From Oscillospiraceae bacterium (lineage in GTDB: Bacteria > Bacillota_A > Clostridia > Oscillospirales > Ruminococcaceae): a stretch of 5,125 nt of DNA. Under the pieces are notes generated by a model, which was not told where the DNA came from, searched no databases, and was given only the letters and a program-made list of their open reading frames with translations. Position numbers and translations under genes: made by a program. The stretch spans positions 1-5,125 of the forward strand of contig CAAFWX010000014.1 of the NCBI GenBank assembly GCA_900766795.1. Reading direction: 5' to 3'. Positions 1-5,125 of this stretch are shown here, piece by piece. Each line of letters opens with the position of its first letter. The stretch's first letter is position 1.

Positions 1-30
1 CTCTTTCCCTACACGACGCTCTTCCGATCT
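1..30. other. Illumina TruSeq adapter remnant (artefact)
   Basis: The first 30 bases match the 3' portion of the Illumina TruSeq universal / read-1 adapter, ending in the familiar GCTCTTCCGATCT. This is sequencing-library DNA left at the contig end, not genome. Native sequence appears to begin at position 31, where the reading frame of the Fur-family gene resumes normal family-like sequence. The adapter has no stop codon in that gene's frame, so automated callers may extend the gene through it. Confidence 0.97.
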
Positions 31-381
31 GCCGTTCATCGTCAGCGTCAGCCTTGTGAGAGTGTGACCGTGCGCATTAAACACAGCCTGCTCTGCGCCC
101 GCGAGAATGTCAGGCTCGATGTCGAAAACGCGCCCGCAGCAGTCGCAAATCATATGATAGTGCCTGTCCGTTCTGCCGTCGAATCTGTCGCTTCCGTCAG
201 CGATACGGATTTTCTGGAGCATACCCGCCTCGCTCAGCAGATTAAGGTTTCTGTAAACCGTGCCGAGTGACAGATTAGGATTGTCCACTTTAAGCGCCGT
301 GTAAACCTCATCTGCGGTGGGATGAATAGGGTGCTCAACAACCTGTTTGAGAATCATCTCTCTTTGTCGGGAAAAGTTCAT
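31..381 (-). CDS. perR: PerR-like Fur-family transcriptional regulator, 3' end missing
   Basis: This is a metal-dependent DNA-binding repressor of the Fur superfamily, most like the peroxide sensor PerR; 117 codons are present. The N-terminal winged helix contains HPTADEVY (residues 20-27) and the LGTVYRNL recognition-helix signature (39-46). The dimerisation and metal-binding part follows, with RFD, HYH and CDCCG. By family alignment, the five PerR regulatory metal ligands correspond to H20, D68, H74, H76 and D87. The Asp at the last position favours PerR over Fur. C79 and C82 form the first half of the structural Zn site; the second CxxC and the tail are missing because the contig runs into adapter at position 30. 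The start at 379-381 is supported by AGGAGG five bases upstream. PerR is known to repress oxidative-stress genes and often itself. The assignment as Fur family is secure; PerR rather than Fur or Zur is inferred from the ligand pattern. Confidence 0.88.
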
Positions 382-386
382 GCCGA

Positions 387-392
387 CCTCCT
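387..392 (-). promoter_or_regulatory. Ribosome binding site of the perR-like gene
   Basis: AGGAGG on the minus strand lies five bases before the ATG at 379-381. It fixes the start of the Fur-family gene at a protein beginning MNFSRQRE, which matches the usual short N-terminus of clostridial PerR proteins. Confidence 0.8.
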
Positions 393-393
393 A

Positions 394-406
394 AATAGTA
401 ACTATT
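394..406. promoter_or_regulatory. Palindrome at the perR transcription start, possible operator
   Basis: AATAGT and ACTATT form a perfect 6-1-6 inverted repeat. It lies just downstream of the -10 box, over the expected transcription start and directly upstream of the ribosome binding site. Its odd-centred symmetry is that of Fur/PerR boxes, although it is not a close match to the Bacillus PerR consensus. An autoregulatory operator is an inference from position and symmetry. Confidence 0.4.
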
Positions 407-409
407 ACT

Positions 410-438
410 ATTATAACACACAAATAATTATTTGTCAA
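410..438 (-). promoter_or_regulatory. Housekeeping sigma-A promoter of the perR-like gene
   Basis: On the minus strand a perfect TTGACA (433-438) and a perfect TATAAT (410-415) are separated by exactly 17 bases. TG one base before the -10 box also makes it an extended -10 element. Transcription should begin near position 403, giving a leader of about 22 nt. A promoter this close to consensus would be strong unless repressed, which fits the palindromes built into it. Confidence 0.88.
420..435. promoter_or_regulatory. Perfect 16-bp palindrome between -35 and -10, candidate Fur/PerR operator
   Basis: ACAAATAATTATTTGT is identical to its reverse complement. It occupies most of the 17-base spacer of the perR promoter and overlaps the last bases of the -35 box. 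A protein bound here would block RNA polymerase. AT-rich palindromes of this kind are typical Fur-superfamily targets, and Fur-family genes are often autoregulated. That this gene's own product binds it is inferred. Confidence 0.55.
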
Positions 439-487
439 GCAGTAAACGCGAATTTCAAGAAAAATAATAATCCTTCTCAAAATATCA

Positions 488-530
488 GGCTGCCGACTAA
501 CCTGTTTTATGTCGGGAAACGTCGGCAGCC
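488..530 (-). terminator. Probable terminator of the sipL-spoIVA transcript
   Basis: GGCTGCCGAC (488-497) and GTCGGCAGCC (521-530) are perfect inverted repeats giving a 10-bp GC-rich stem with a 23-nt loop. In the minus-strand transcript the stem is followed by UGAUAUUUUG, a modest U-rich tract. It lies about 50 bp beyond the spoIVA stop codon and before the perR promoter, where an intrinsic terminator is expected. The long loop and imperfect U-run make it less than ideal. Confidence 0.5.
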
Positions 531-533
531 CGA

Positions 534-550
534 GGGGAGGAAAGCTCCCC
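534..550. repeat. Small GC-rich hairpin downstream of spoIVA
   Basis: GGGGAG and CTCCCC form a perfect 6-bp inverted repeat with a 5-nt loop, lying between the spoIVA stop and the larger hairpin at 488-530. No U-tract follows on the minus strand, so it is not a terminator by itself. It may stabilise the 3' end of the spoIVA message or act with the larger hairpin. Confidence 0.35.
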
Positions 551-578
551 AAACCGCAAGGAGGAAAACAAGAAGCCG

Positions 579-2054
579 TCAGAGAATTATGCAGATAAGC
601 CCGCCGCAGCCGTCGTTGATGATACGCTGAATGGTTTCCTGAAGCTTCATTCTGGCGTCTGTCGGCATTCGGTAAAGCTTATTGTGAAGCCCCTCGTTCA
701 CAAGGTCTGACAGGGACTTTCCGAAAATGTTGCTTTCCCAGATTTTTGTAGGGTTCTCCTCAAAATCATTGAGAAGATAGGCGATAAGCTCCTCGCTCTG
801 CTTTTCGCTGCCAACGATGGGGTTTATCTCGGTTGTTATGTTCGCGGACATCATGTGGATTGAGGGAGCGCTCGCCTTAAGCCGCACGCCGTACTTGCCG
901 CCCTGCTTGATGATTTCAGGCTCCTCCAGCGTAAGCTCCTCCATAGAGGGAAGCACGATTCCGTAACCTGTCGCCTCAACCTCCTCAAGCGCGCCGCGCA
1001 CCCTTTCGTACTTTCGCTTTATCTCCGCAAGCTCAATCATGCAGGGCATAAGGTCGCTTTCATCGTTAAGCACCAGCCCTGTTTCCTCGCCGAGAATTTT
1101 ATAGAAAAGCTCGTTGTTGAGCCGTAAGTCAAGCGTTCCCGCGCCGGTGCCGAGGTCAAGAGCCGCTGCCGCGGCGCTGTCTACATATTCGCACTCGGAA
1201 ATCTTCTGAGCCGCAGTCTTTATGTCGTTAATTCCGTGAATGTCAGCGGCGGCTTCGCGTATGCAGGAGATAATCTCTTTTTTGAGCCAGTGCTCTCTGC
1301 CGAGGGAGTTAATCCATTTCGGCATCTTGACGCGCACCTCGGTGACGGGGAATTTCATCAGCAGCTCGCCCAGAATCTCGCGGATTTTCTTCTCGTCAAG
1401 GTCAAGACAGCTTACGGGAATCACGCCCGTGCCGTATTTCTCGGACAGCTTTTTAGCGAGGGCAATGCTCTCAACGCTTTCAGGGTTCTCGCAGTTAAGC
1501 ACAACGACAAACGGCTTGTTAATCTCGTTCAGCTCTTGGATAATGCGCTCCTCAGCGGCTTCGTATTCCGCGCGGGGGATATCGGTAATGCTGCCGTCGG
1601 TAGTGACGACAATGCCGATGGTGGAGTGCTCGGTAATCACCTTTCGCGTGCCGACCTCCGCCGCCATGTTGAAGGGCACCTCCTCGTCAAACCACGGAGT
1701 ATTAACCATTCGCGGCGCTTCGTTTTCGATGTAGCCGATTGCGCTCGGCACTATGTATCCCACGCAGTCGATAAGCCGCACGTTCATCTGAACGCCATCC
1801 TCCATTCTGATTGTAACGGCTTCTTCGGGCACGAATTTCGGCTCGGTTGTCATGATGGTTTTGCCGGCAGAGGACTGCGGCAGCTCGTCGTTGGCTCTGC
1901 TTCTGCGGTATTCGTCGGAAATGTTCGGAATGACAAGGGTGTTCATCATTCGCGAGATAAAGGTGGACTTACCCGAACGGACAGGTCCCACGACGCCGAG
2001 ATAGATGTTTCCGTTGGTACGCTTTGCGATATCAGAGTAAATTGAGTTGTTCAT
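579..2054 (-). CDS. spoIVA: Stage IV sporulation protein A, spore coat assembly ATPase
   Basis: SpoIVA is a cytoskeleton-like ATPase of the mother cell that polymerises on the forespore outer membrane to form the basement layer of the spore coat. The 491-residue product is almost exactly the length of Bacillus subtilis SpoIVA (492). The Walker A motif GPVRSGKST is at residues 23-31 with catalytic K29. Two adjacent threonines, T69 and T70, sit where the sensor threonines of the family lie, and D96 in LIDCVGY is the Walker B aspartate. The long middle and C-terminal regions follow, ending in the strongly conserved GGLICIIL needed for polymerisation and membrane contact. The start ATG is preceded by AAAGGAG at nine bases. 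The gene lies 20 bp downstream of the sipL-like gene on the same strand, probably in one mother-cell operon. Nothing is missing or broken. Confidence 0.98.
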   Translation of the reverse strand: MNNSIYSDIAKRTNGNIYLGVVGPVRSGKSTFISRMMNTLVIPNISDEYRRSRANDELPQSSAGKTIMTTEPKFVPEEAVTIRMEDGVQMNVRLIDCVGYIVPSAIGYIENEAPRMVNTPWFDEEVPFNMAAEVGTRKVITEHSTIGIVVTTDGSITDIPRAEYEAAEERIIQELNEINKPFVVVLNCENPESVESIALAKKLSEKYGTGVIPVSCLDLDEKKIREILGELLMKFPVTEVRVKMPKWINSLGREHWLKKEIISCIREAAADIHGINDIKTAAQKISECEYVDSAAAAALDLGTGAGTLDLRLNNELFYKILGEETGLVLNDESDLMPCMIELAEIKRKYERVRGALEEVEATGYGIVLPSMEELTLEEPEIIKQGGKYGVRLKASAPSIHMMSANITTEINPIVGSEKQSEELIAYLLNDFEENPTKIWESNIFGKSLSDLVNEGLHNKLYRMPTDARMKLQETIQRIINDGCGGLICIIL

Positions 2055-2063
2055 ATGTTCACG

Positions 2064-2070
2064 CTCCTTT
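2064..2070 (-). promoter_or_regulatory. Ribosome binding site of spoIVA
   Basis: AAAGGAG on the minus strand lies nine bases before the spoIVA ATG, inside the 20-bp gap after the sipL-like stop codon. No promoter fits in this gap, so spoIVA depends on readthrough from the upstream gene or on a promoter inside it. Confidence 0.7.
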
Positions 2071-2074
2071 AGCT

Positions 2075-3667
2075 TTATATAGTGGGAATGAGAATCATTC
2101 CCGAAACAGAACAGCTTTCGTTTTCAAGCCCGTTCTCCTGCATGACCGCCTCAACGGTGGTATTGTATCTTTTGGCGATGCTCCAGCAGTCCTCGTCCTC
2201 GCCCGAGAAGCAAATGCGCAGCGCAAAGTCGCCGTCCTTTGCCTTGGGCTTATCCTCGTAGACGGTGACGCCGCTTATTGCCGAAACGGTGCTCAGATTT
2301 CGCAGCATTGCGGAGAAATCCGCCTGCACGTTCACGTCGATTGTCCCGTCCGAGCGTATAGAATAGCTTGTGTCGGTGACGGTGCAGCTGAACTCCGTGA
2401 TGGTGTCCTTGCTGACGTTTATCGCGGGAATGGTTTGCTCCACAGCCTCCTGCTTCTCGATGAAGAAAGGCACTCCCTCGGTGTTAAGTCCCACTGCGGT
2501 GCAGAGAATCTGCCCTGTAAGTTCCAGCTCGCTGTCGTTTTTCGGACGGCAGGAAAGCGCCGAAAGTTCGCTTGTGCAGTCCCATACAGAGCGGATTTCT
2601 GCGCCGTCGGGCTTCATCGAGGTTTTCATGGAAATCTGCTTTGCGGCAGAGCGCGGTGCGGTGCAGAACCTTATTGGGGATGTAGAAACCTCGGTTTCAT
2701 ATTCCGTGGAGTAAGCGTCGGTCGGTACAACAACGCTCTCCTCAATCCTAGCGCGAACCGCGCACTTCACCAGCAGCTCGCAGGAGATGATTCCGCTGTC
2801 TGCGGCGGTGGAAAGCTCGCAGTTCATGACGGTAAGCTCGGGGTAGGTAATGTGGCGGTCGGTAAGTCCCGCTGCGTCCAGAATCGAGCTTATCGGGATT
2901 TCCGCGTTCATATGCTCCGCAGTGGTGCACCCTGCGCTCTCGCCGTCGGCTATGCCGTAGAGCGCGTTTATCTCTACCATGCCCTTGACAACCGCCTTGT
3001 CGGCAATCACGCGCAGGTCGGTTATTTTCGGCACTGCCTCGCTGTGGATTATGCAGGCGATACCCGAAGCGCCCGTTTCAATCTCCTCGCGCACGGTGAA
3101 AATCTTTTCTGCCGAAAGCGTCTTGCCGCAGCACACCATCTCCTGCTGCCTTACCTGAAGCCCCGCAGGGATTTCGGGAAGTATAAACTGCACGGAGCAG
3201 ACAGCTTTTACCTTGCAGCTTACAGCGCCGCGCACGTCAATTCTCCGCGGGCTGACTGCGCGGCAGTTGCAGTAGTCGGTCTTGGGAGCAAGAGAAACAG
3301 TCGGCATTGACGACGCAGATAGGTTCTTTTTTCCGAGGTCAGCGGTCTTTGAGTAGGTATAGCGCTGGTCAATGCAGTGAATGGCGTTGCTGCCCTCCGC
3401 GAGATAAAGCACCTTTATTCCGACGATTCCGTCAAGCACCAGTTTTCCGTCCGCCGAAACGTTGTAGGAAATGATTCGCGGCGAAAGGCTGCATTTCAGA
3501 ATCTTGAAAATCTCGGGGTAGTAGTCGGGGAGCACATAATCCAGCTCCACGCCCTGCTCAAGCTGCCCGTCAAATACGACCTCGTCGGTTCTCACCGAGT
3601 TGTCGCGAGGAGCCGCTTCCGCCTGCGTTTCGCCGCGCTTTCTCTTAAGTAATGCTTCCATGTCCAT
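2075..3667 (-). CDS. sipL: SipL-like spore coat protein with SPOCS (DUF3794) repeats and C-terminal LysM
   Basis: The 530-residue protein resembles clostridial SipL, the SpoIVA-interacting partner that keeps the coat attached to the forespore. Three related segments are visible at roughly residues 36-118, 186-265 and 342-418. Each holds a strand motif of the form Gx(V/I)xIxxLY (for example GIVGIKVLY and GMVEINALY), as in SPOCS/DUF3794 proteins. Additional beta-rich segments lie between them and at about 436-472. The C-terminus, about 485-530, is a LysM domain with CWSIAKRYN and a final GMILIP. In C. difficile the SipL LysM domain binds SpoIVA. The start at 3665-3667 is chosen because AAGGAGG lies eight bases upstream; an in-frame ATG 16 codons earlier would place that site inside the coding region. 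There is no signal peptide, as expected for a mother-cell cytosolic protein. The family and the neighbouring spoIVA make the role likely, but SPOCS-LysM paralogues exist. Confidence 0.88.
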   Translation of the reverse strand: MDMEALLKRKRGETQAEAAPRDNSVRTDEVVFDGQLEQGVELDYVLPDYYPEIFKILKCSLSPRIISYNVSADGKLVLDGIVGIKVLYLAEGSNAIHCIDQRYTYSKTADLGKKNLSASSMPTVSLAPKTDYCNCRAVSPRRIDVRGAVSCKVKAVCSVQFILPEIPAGLQVRQQEMVCCGKTLSAEKIFTVREEIETGASGIACIIHSEAVPKITDLRVIADKAVVKGMVEINALYGIADGESAGCTTAEHMNAEIPISSILDAAGLTDRHITYPELTVMNCELSTAADSGIISCELLVKCAVRARIEESVVVPTDAYSTEYETEVSTSPIRFCTAPRSAAKQISMKTSMKPDGAEIRSVWDCTSELSALSCRPKNDSELELTGQILCTAVGLNTEGVPFFIEKQEAVEQTIPAINVSKDTITEFSCTVTDTSYSIRSDGTIDVNVQADFSAMLRNLSTVSAISGVTVYEDKPKAKDGDFALRICFSGEDEDCWSIAKRYNTTVEAVMQENGLENESCSVSGMILIPTI

Positions 3668-3675
3668 GATGATAT

Positions 3676-3682
3676 CCTCCTT
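3676..3682 (-). promoter_or_regulatory. Ribosome binding site deciding the sipL start
   Basis: AAGGAGG on the minus strand is eight bases from the ATG at 3665-3667 and fourteen from the next in-frame ATG at 3659-3661. The open frame extends upstream to an ATG at 3713-3715, but that start has no comparable site. The shorter 530-residue protein is therefore preferred. Confidence 0.85.
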
Positions 3683-3719
3683 GTGCTGTGCCAAACGGCT
3701 GAATTTTGTTTTCAAGGGA

Positions 3720-3746
3720 AATATATGCTGCCGCTAGGGGATGTAT
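3720..3746 (-). promoter_or_regulatory. Candidate sigma-E promoter of the sipL-spoIVA operon
   Basis: On the minus strand, ATA (3744-3746, within GGTATACAT) is followed by 16 bases and then CATATATT (3720-3727). This fits the sigma-E pattern described for Bacillus, ATA, 16-18 bases, CATAcanT. Transcription would start near 3712, leaving a leader of about 45 nt. spoIVA and sipL are known mother-cell genes under sigma-E in other species, which supports the reading. The motif is short, so the match is suggestive only. Confidence 0.5.
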
Positions 3747-3773
3747 ACCTGTTTGTACGGATTATCCGAAAAC

Positions 3774-3800
3774 AAAAAACACCGCGTTTTTTCGGCGCGG
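3774..3800 (-). terminator. Terminator-like hairpin upstream of sipL
   Basis: On the minus strand CCGCG (3796-3800) pairs with CGCGG (3782-3786) around a 9-nt loop, and TG plus a run of six T (3774-3779) follows. This has the form of an intrinsic terminator for leftward transcription. No leftward gene lies to its right in the window, so it may shield the sipL promoter from antisense transcripts arising in the mannanase gene. The stem is only five base pairs, so termination efficiency is uncertain. Confidence 0.4.
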
Positions 3801-3802
3801 CT

Positions 3803-3831
3803 CTGGATTTTTGAAACGATATGGCTATAAT
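3803..3831 (+). promoter_or_regulatory. Possible promoter of the mannanase gene
   Basis: A perfect TATAAT at 3826-3831 lies 30 bp before the mannanase start codon. The expected -35 region around 3803-3809 reads CTGGATT and is a poor match, so the promoter may be weak or need an activator. A TTGAAA at 3811-3816 is too close to serve as its -35. Confidence 0.45.
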
Positions 3832-3849
3832 GAGATTACCAATTCAAAC

Positions 3850-3854
3850 GGAGG
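3850..3854 (+). promoter_or_regulatory. Ribosome binding site of the mannanase gene
   Basis: GGAGG lies seven bases before the ATG at 3862-3864. The same frame is open upstream to an ATG at 3706, but only the 3862 start has this site and yields a proper lipoprotein signal peptide at the N-terminus. Confidence 0.85.
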
Positions 3855-3861
3855 TATATTT

Positions 3862-5052
3862 ATGAAGAAAAAGCTTCTCGCGGTGATTCTTTCCGCCGCA
3901 ATGCTGATTACAGGCTGCTCAAAGGACGGCTCCGAGCAATCCTCACAGCAGACAAGCACTACAACAAGCACCGAATCCACAACCGCACAAACCACAACCG
4001 CACAAACCACAGCCATTCAAACGACAGCGGAACAAACCACAGCCGTGCAAACCACAACCGCACAAACCACAGCCATTCAAACCACAGCGGAACAAACCAC
4101 AGCCATTCAAACTACAGCGGAAATCAACGACATTCCCGCCGAACCCGAGGAAACCTCTGCGGGCTTCAGCATAAGCGGCGGGCAGCTTCTTGACGCAAAC
4201 GGAAACGCCTTTGTAATGCGCGGAATAAACCACCCGCACAGCTGGTTTGCTTCGCAGGACGAAACCGCGCTTAAAGCGATAGCCGACACAGGCGCAAACA
4301 CCGTGAGAATAGTCTGCGGCGACGGTCAGCAATACAACCGCGACAGCGCCGAAACGCTCTCTAGGCTTATTGAGCGCTGCAAGGAACTCGAGATGATAGC
4401 GGTGCTTGAGGTGCACGACATCACAGGCAAGGACGAGCTTGACAAGCTTGCGAAAACCGTTGATTTCTGGATAGATGTCAAGGACGCGCTGATAGGAAAC
4501 GAAGCGTATGCGATTCTGAACATAGCAAACGAGTGGGTCGGCACATGGGAGAGCGACATCTGGGCGCAGGGCTACACCTCGGCGATTCCGCGGCTTCGCG
4601 CAGCGGGAATTAAGAACACCATCATGGTTGACGCAGCGGGCTGGGGTCAGTACGGCAAAAGCATTGCCGAAAAGGGCATGGAGGTGTTCCAAAGCGACGA
4701 GCTTGCTAACACCATGTTCTCTATCCACATGTACGGCTCTGCGGGCAAGAACAAGGCTTCCATCAAGCGCAATCTGACGGGAGTAACCGACCAAGGGCTG
4801 TGCGTGGTTGTGGGGGAGTTTGGCTACACCCACTCGGACGGCGACGTCGACGAAGCGTACATCATGGAGTACTGCACCGAAAACAACATCGGCTATCTGG
4901 GCTGGAGCTGGAAAGGCAACGGAGGCGGCGTTGAGTATCTCGACCTCGCAAAAGAGTGGGACGGCTCGGTTCTGTCCGAAGATTGGGGCGAGGTGCTGAT
5001 TAACGGCGAAAACGGAATCAGAGCAACCTCCTCAAAATGCAGCGTTTTCTAA
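3862..5052 (+). CDS. GH5 (subfamily 8 type) beta-1,4-mannanase lipoprotein
   Basis: This is a predicted surface-anchored endo-beta-1,4-mannanase that would cut mannan or glucomannan outside the cell by the retaining GH5 mechanism. The 396-residue precursor begins with a lipoprotein signal peptide (KKK, hydrophobic core, lipobox ITGC with C19 as the lipidated residue). A Ser/Thr/Gln-rich linker with pentapeptide repeats covers about residues 24-98. One catalytic (beta/alpha)8 domain, about 101-396, follows. GINHPHSW, LEVHD, NIANEW, VDAAGWGQY, SIHMY, VGEFG and WSWKGN are characteristic of bacterial subfamily 8 mannanases as I recall them. E224 in NIANEW is the likely acid/base and E319 in VGEFG the nucleophile; R149, H185, N223, H289, Y291 and W350 fill the other conserved GH5 positions. 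No dockerin or carbohydrate-binding module is present, so it is tethered by lipid rather than in a cellulosome. The gene is divergent from the sporulation operon. GH5 membership is firm; substrate is inferred from subfamily motifs. Confidence 0.92.
   Translation: MKKKLLAVILSAAMLITGCSKDGSEQSSQQTSTTTSTESTTAQTTTAQTTAIQTTAEQTTAVQTTTAQTTAIQTTAEQTTAIQTTAEINDIPAEPEETSAGFSISGGQLLDANGNAFVMRGINHPHSWFASQDETALKAIADTGANTVRIVCGDGQQYNRDSAETLSRLIERCKELEMIAVLEVHDITGKDELDKLAKTVDFWIDVKDALIGNEAYAILNIANEWVGTWESDIWAQGYTSAIPRLRAAGIKNTIMVDAAGWGQYGKSIAEKGMEVFQSDELANTMFSIHMYGSAGKNKASIKRNLTGVTDQGLCVVVGEFGYTHSDGDVDEAYIMEYCTENNIGYLGWSWKGNGGGVEYLDLAKEWDGSVLSEDWGEVLINGENGIRATSSKCSVF
3979..4122 (+). repeat. Tandem pentapeptide-coding repeats in the mannanase linker
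   Basis: About ten 15-bp units encode variants of TTAQT, TAIQT, TAEQT and TAVQT (residues 40-87 of the mannanase). Within them a 60-bp block at 3991-4050 recurs at 4051-4110 with only three mismatches, evidence of a recent tandem duplication. The unit length is a multiple of three, so copy-number change keeps the frame. The product is a flexible Thr/Gln-rich spacer between the lipid anchor and the enzyme. Confidence 0.93.
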
Positions 5053-5125
5053 GGCAACACCGCATAATTATTGTCGCGCGATTGCGTAGACAGATTTTTC
5101 GTCAGATTGTATAAATTGAGCGCAG
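5053..5125. other. Non-coding tail after the mannanase gene; contig edge
   Basis: These 73 bases follow the mannanase stop codon directly. I see no gene start with a ribosome binding site and no clear hairpin with a T-run, so the mannanase terminator is not identified. The segment beginning GGCAACACCGCA could be the edge of an interspersed repeat at which assembly stopped, but that cannot be shown from one copy. Confidence 0.3.

Noticed and set aside
64..270. A 68-codon plus-strand open frame at the left end
   Set aside because: It lies antisense to the Fur-family gene, whose metal-binding and helix motifs are clear on the minus strand.
322..630. A 102-codon plus-strand open frame across the perR promoter region
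   Set aside because: It overlaps the perR start, its promoter palindromes and the spoIVA 3' end, and its low-complexity sequence has no ribosome binding site or recognisable motif.
1236..2045. A 269-codon plus-strand open frame opposite spoIVA
   Set aside because: It is a shadow of the conserved spoIVA coding sequence, with no family-like motifs and no start signals.
2024..3310. A 428-codon open frame on the plus strand opposite sipL
   Set aside because: It is antisense to a well-supported SPOCS-LysM gene, has a Cys/His/Arg-rich composition without recognisable domains, and has no ribosome binding site. Long antisense frames are expected opposite GC-rich third codon positions.
3811..3824. 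A catabolite-response (cre) site near the mannanase promoter
   Set aside because: TGAAACGATATGG resembles the cre consensus at one end but is one base short in the left half and lacks the matching right half.
3979..4122. Possible CRISPR array or mobile repeat
   Set aside because: The repeats are contiguous 15-bp units without spacers, in frame, and encode a protein linker.
3943..4833. A 296-codon minus-strand open frame with a repetitive Gly/Cys-rich N-terminal region
   Set aside because: Its CGLxxCG-like repeats are simply the complement of the Thr/Gln linker repeats of the mannanase. The opposite strand encodes an intact GH5 enzyme with all catalytic residues.

Overview
The window suggests a spore-forming, anaerobic member of Clostridia, most likely a gut or rumen Ruminococcus-like bacterium (Oscillospiraceae). 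The evidence is a clear spoIVA, a SipL-type partner (SPOCS/DUF3794 plus LysM, the clostridial counterpart of Bacillus SpoVID), a PerR-like Fur protein, and a GH5 subfamily 8 type beta-mannanase lipoprotein with a Thr-rich linker. The taxonomic placement is inference from gene content; no rRNA is present.

Layout, left to right. Positions 1-30 are not biological: they match the end of the Illumina TruSeq read-1 adapter and show that this is an untrimmed contig end. Positions 31-381 (minus) are a perR-like Fur-family gene, cut off just before its second zinc CxxC motif by the adapter junction. Its promoter has consensus -35 and -10 elements with a perfect 16-bp palindrome filling most of the spacer, and a second palindrome at the expected transcription start. 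Positions 382-578 are intergenic and also hold a 10-bp-stem hairpin that probably terminates the spoIVA transcript. Positions 579-2054 (minus) are spoIVA, and 2075-3667 (minus) are a sipL-like gene. They are 20 bp apart and very probably form one operon, sipL then spoIVA, preceded by a good candidate sigma-E promoter. Positions 3668-3861 are a divergent intergenic region with a minus-strand terminator-like hairpin and a plausible promoter for the rightward gene. Positions 3862-5052 (plus) are the mannanase lipoprotein gene. Positions 5053-5125 are non-coding with no feature I can identify firmly.

Function. The central pair belongs to spore envelope assembly. SpoIVA is the ATPase that polymerises around the forespore as the coat basement layer, and SipL is its LysM-containing partner needed to hold the coat on the spore. 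The peroxide-type regulator downstream and the divergent mannanase have no obvious functional tie to sporulation; they look like ordinary neighbours with their own promoters.

I found no mobile element, CRISPR array, tRNA, rRNA or toxin-antitoxin locus, and no convincing undescribed system. The most useful observations are the adapter contamination and the false protein tail it creates, the palindromes in the perR promoter, the adjacency of sipL and spoIVA with a candidate sigma-E promoter, and a recent 60-bp tandem duplication in the mannanase linker.
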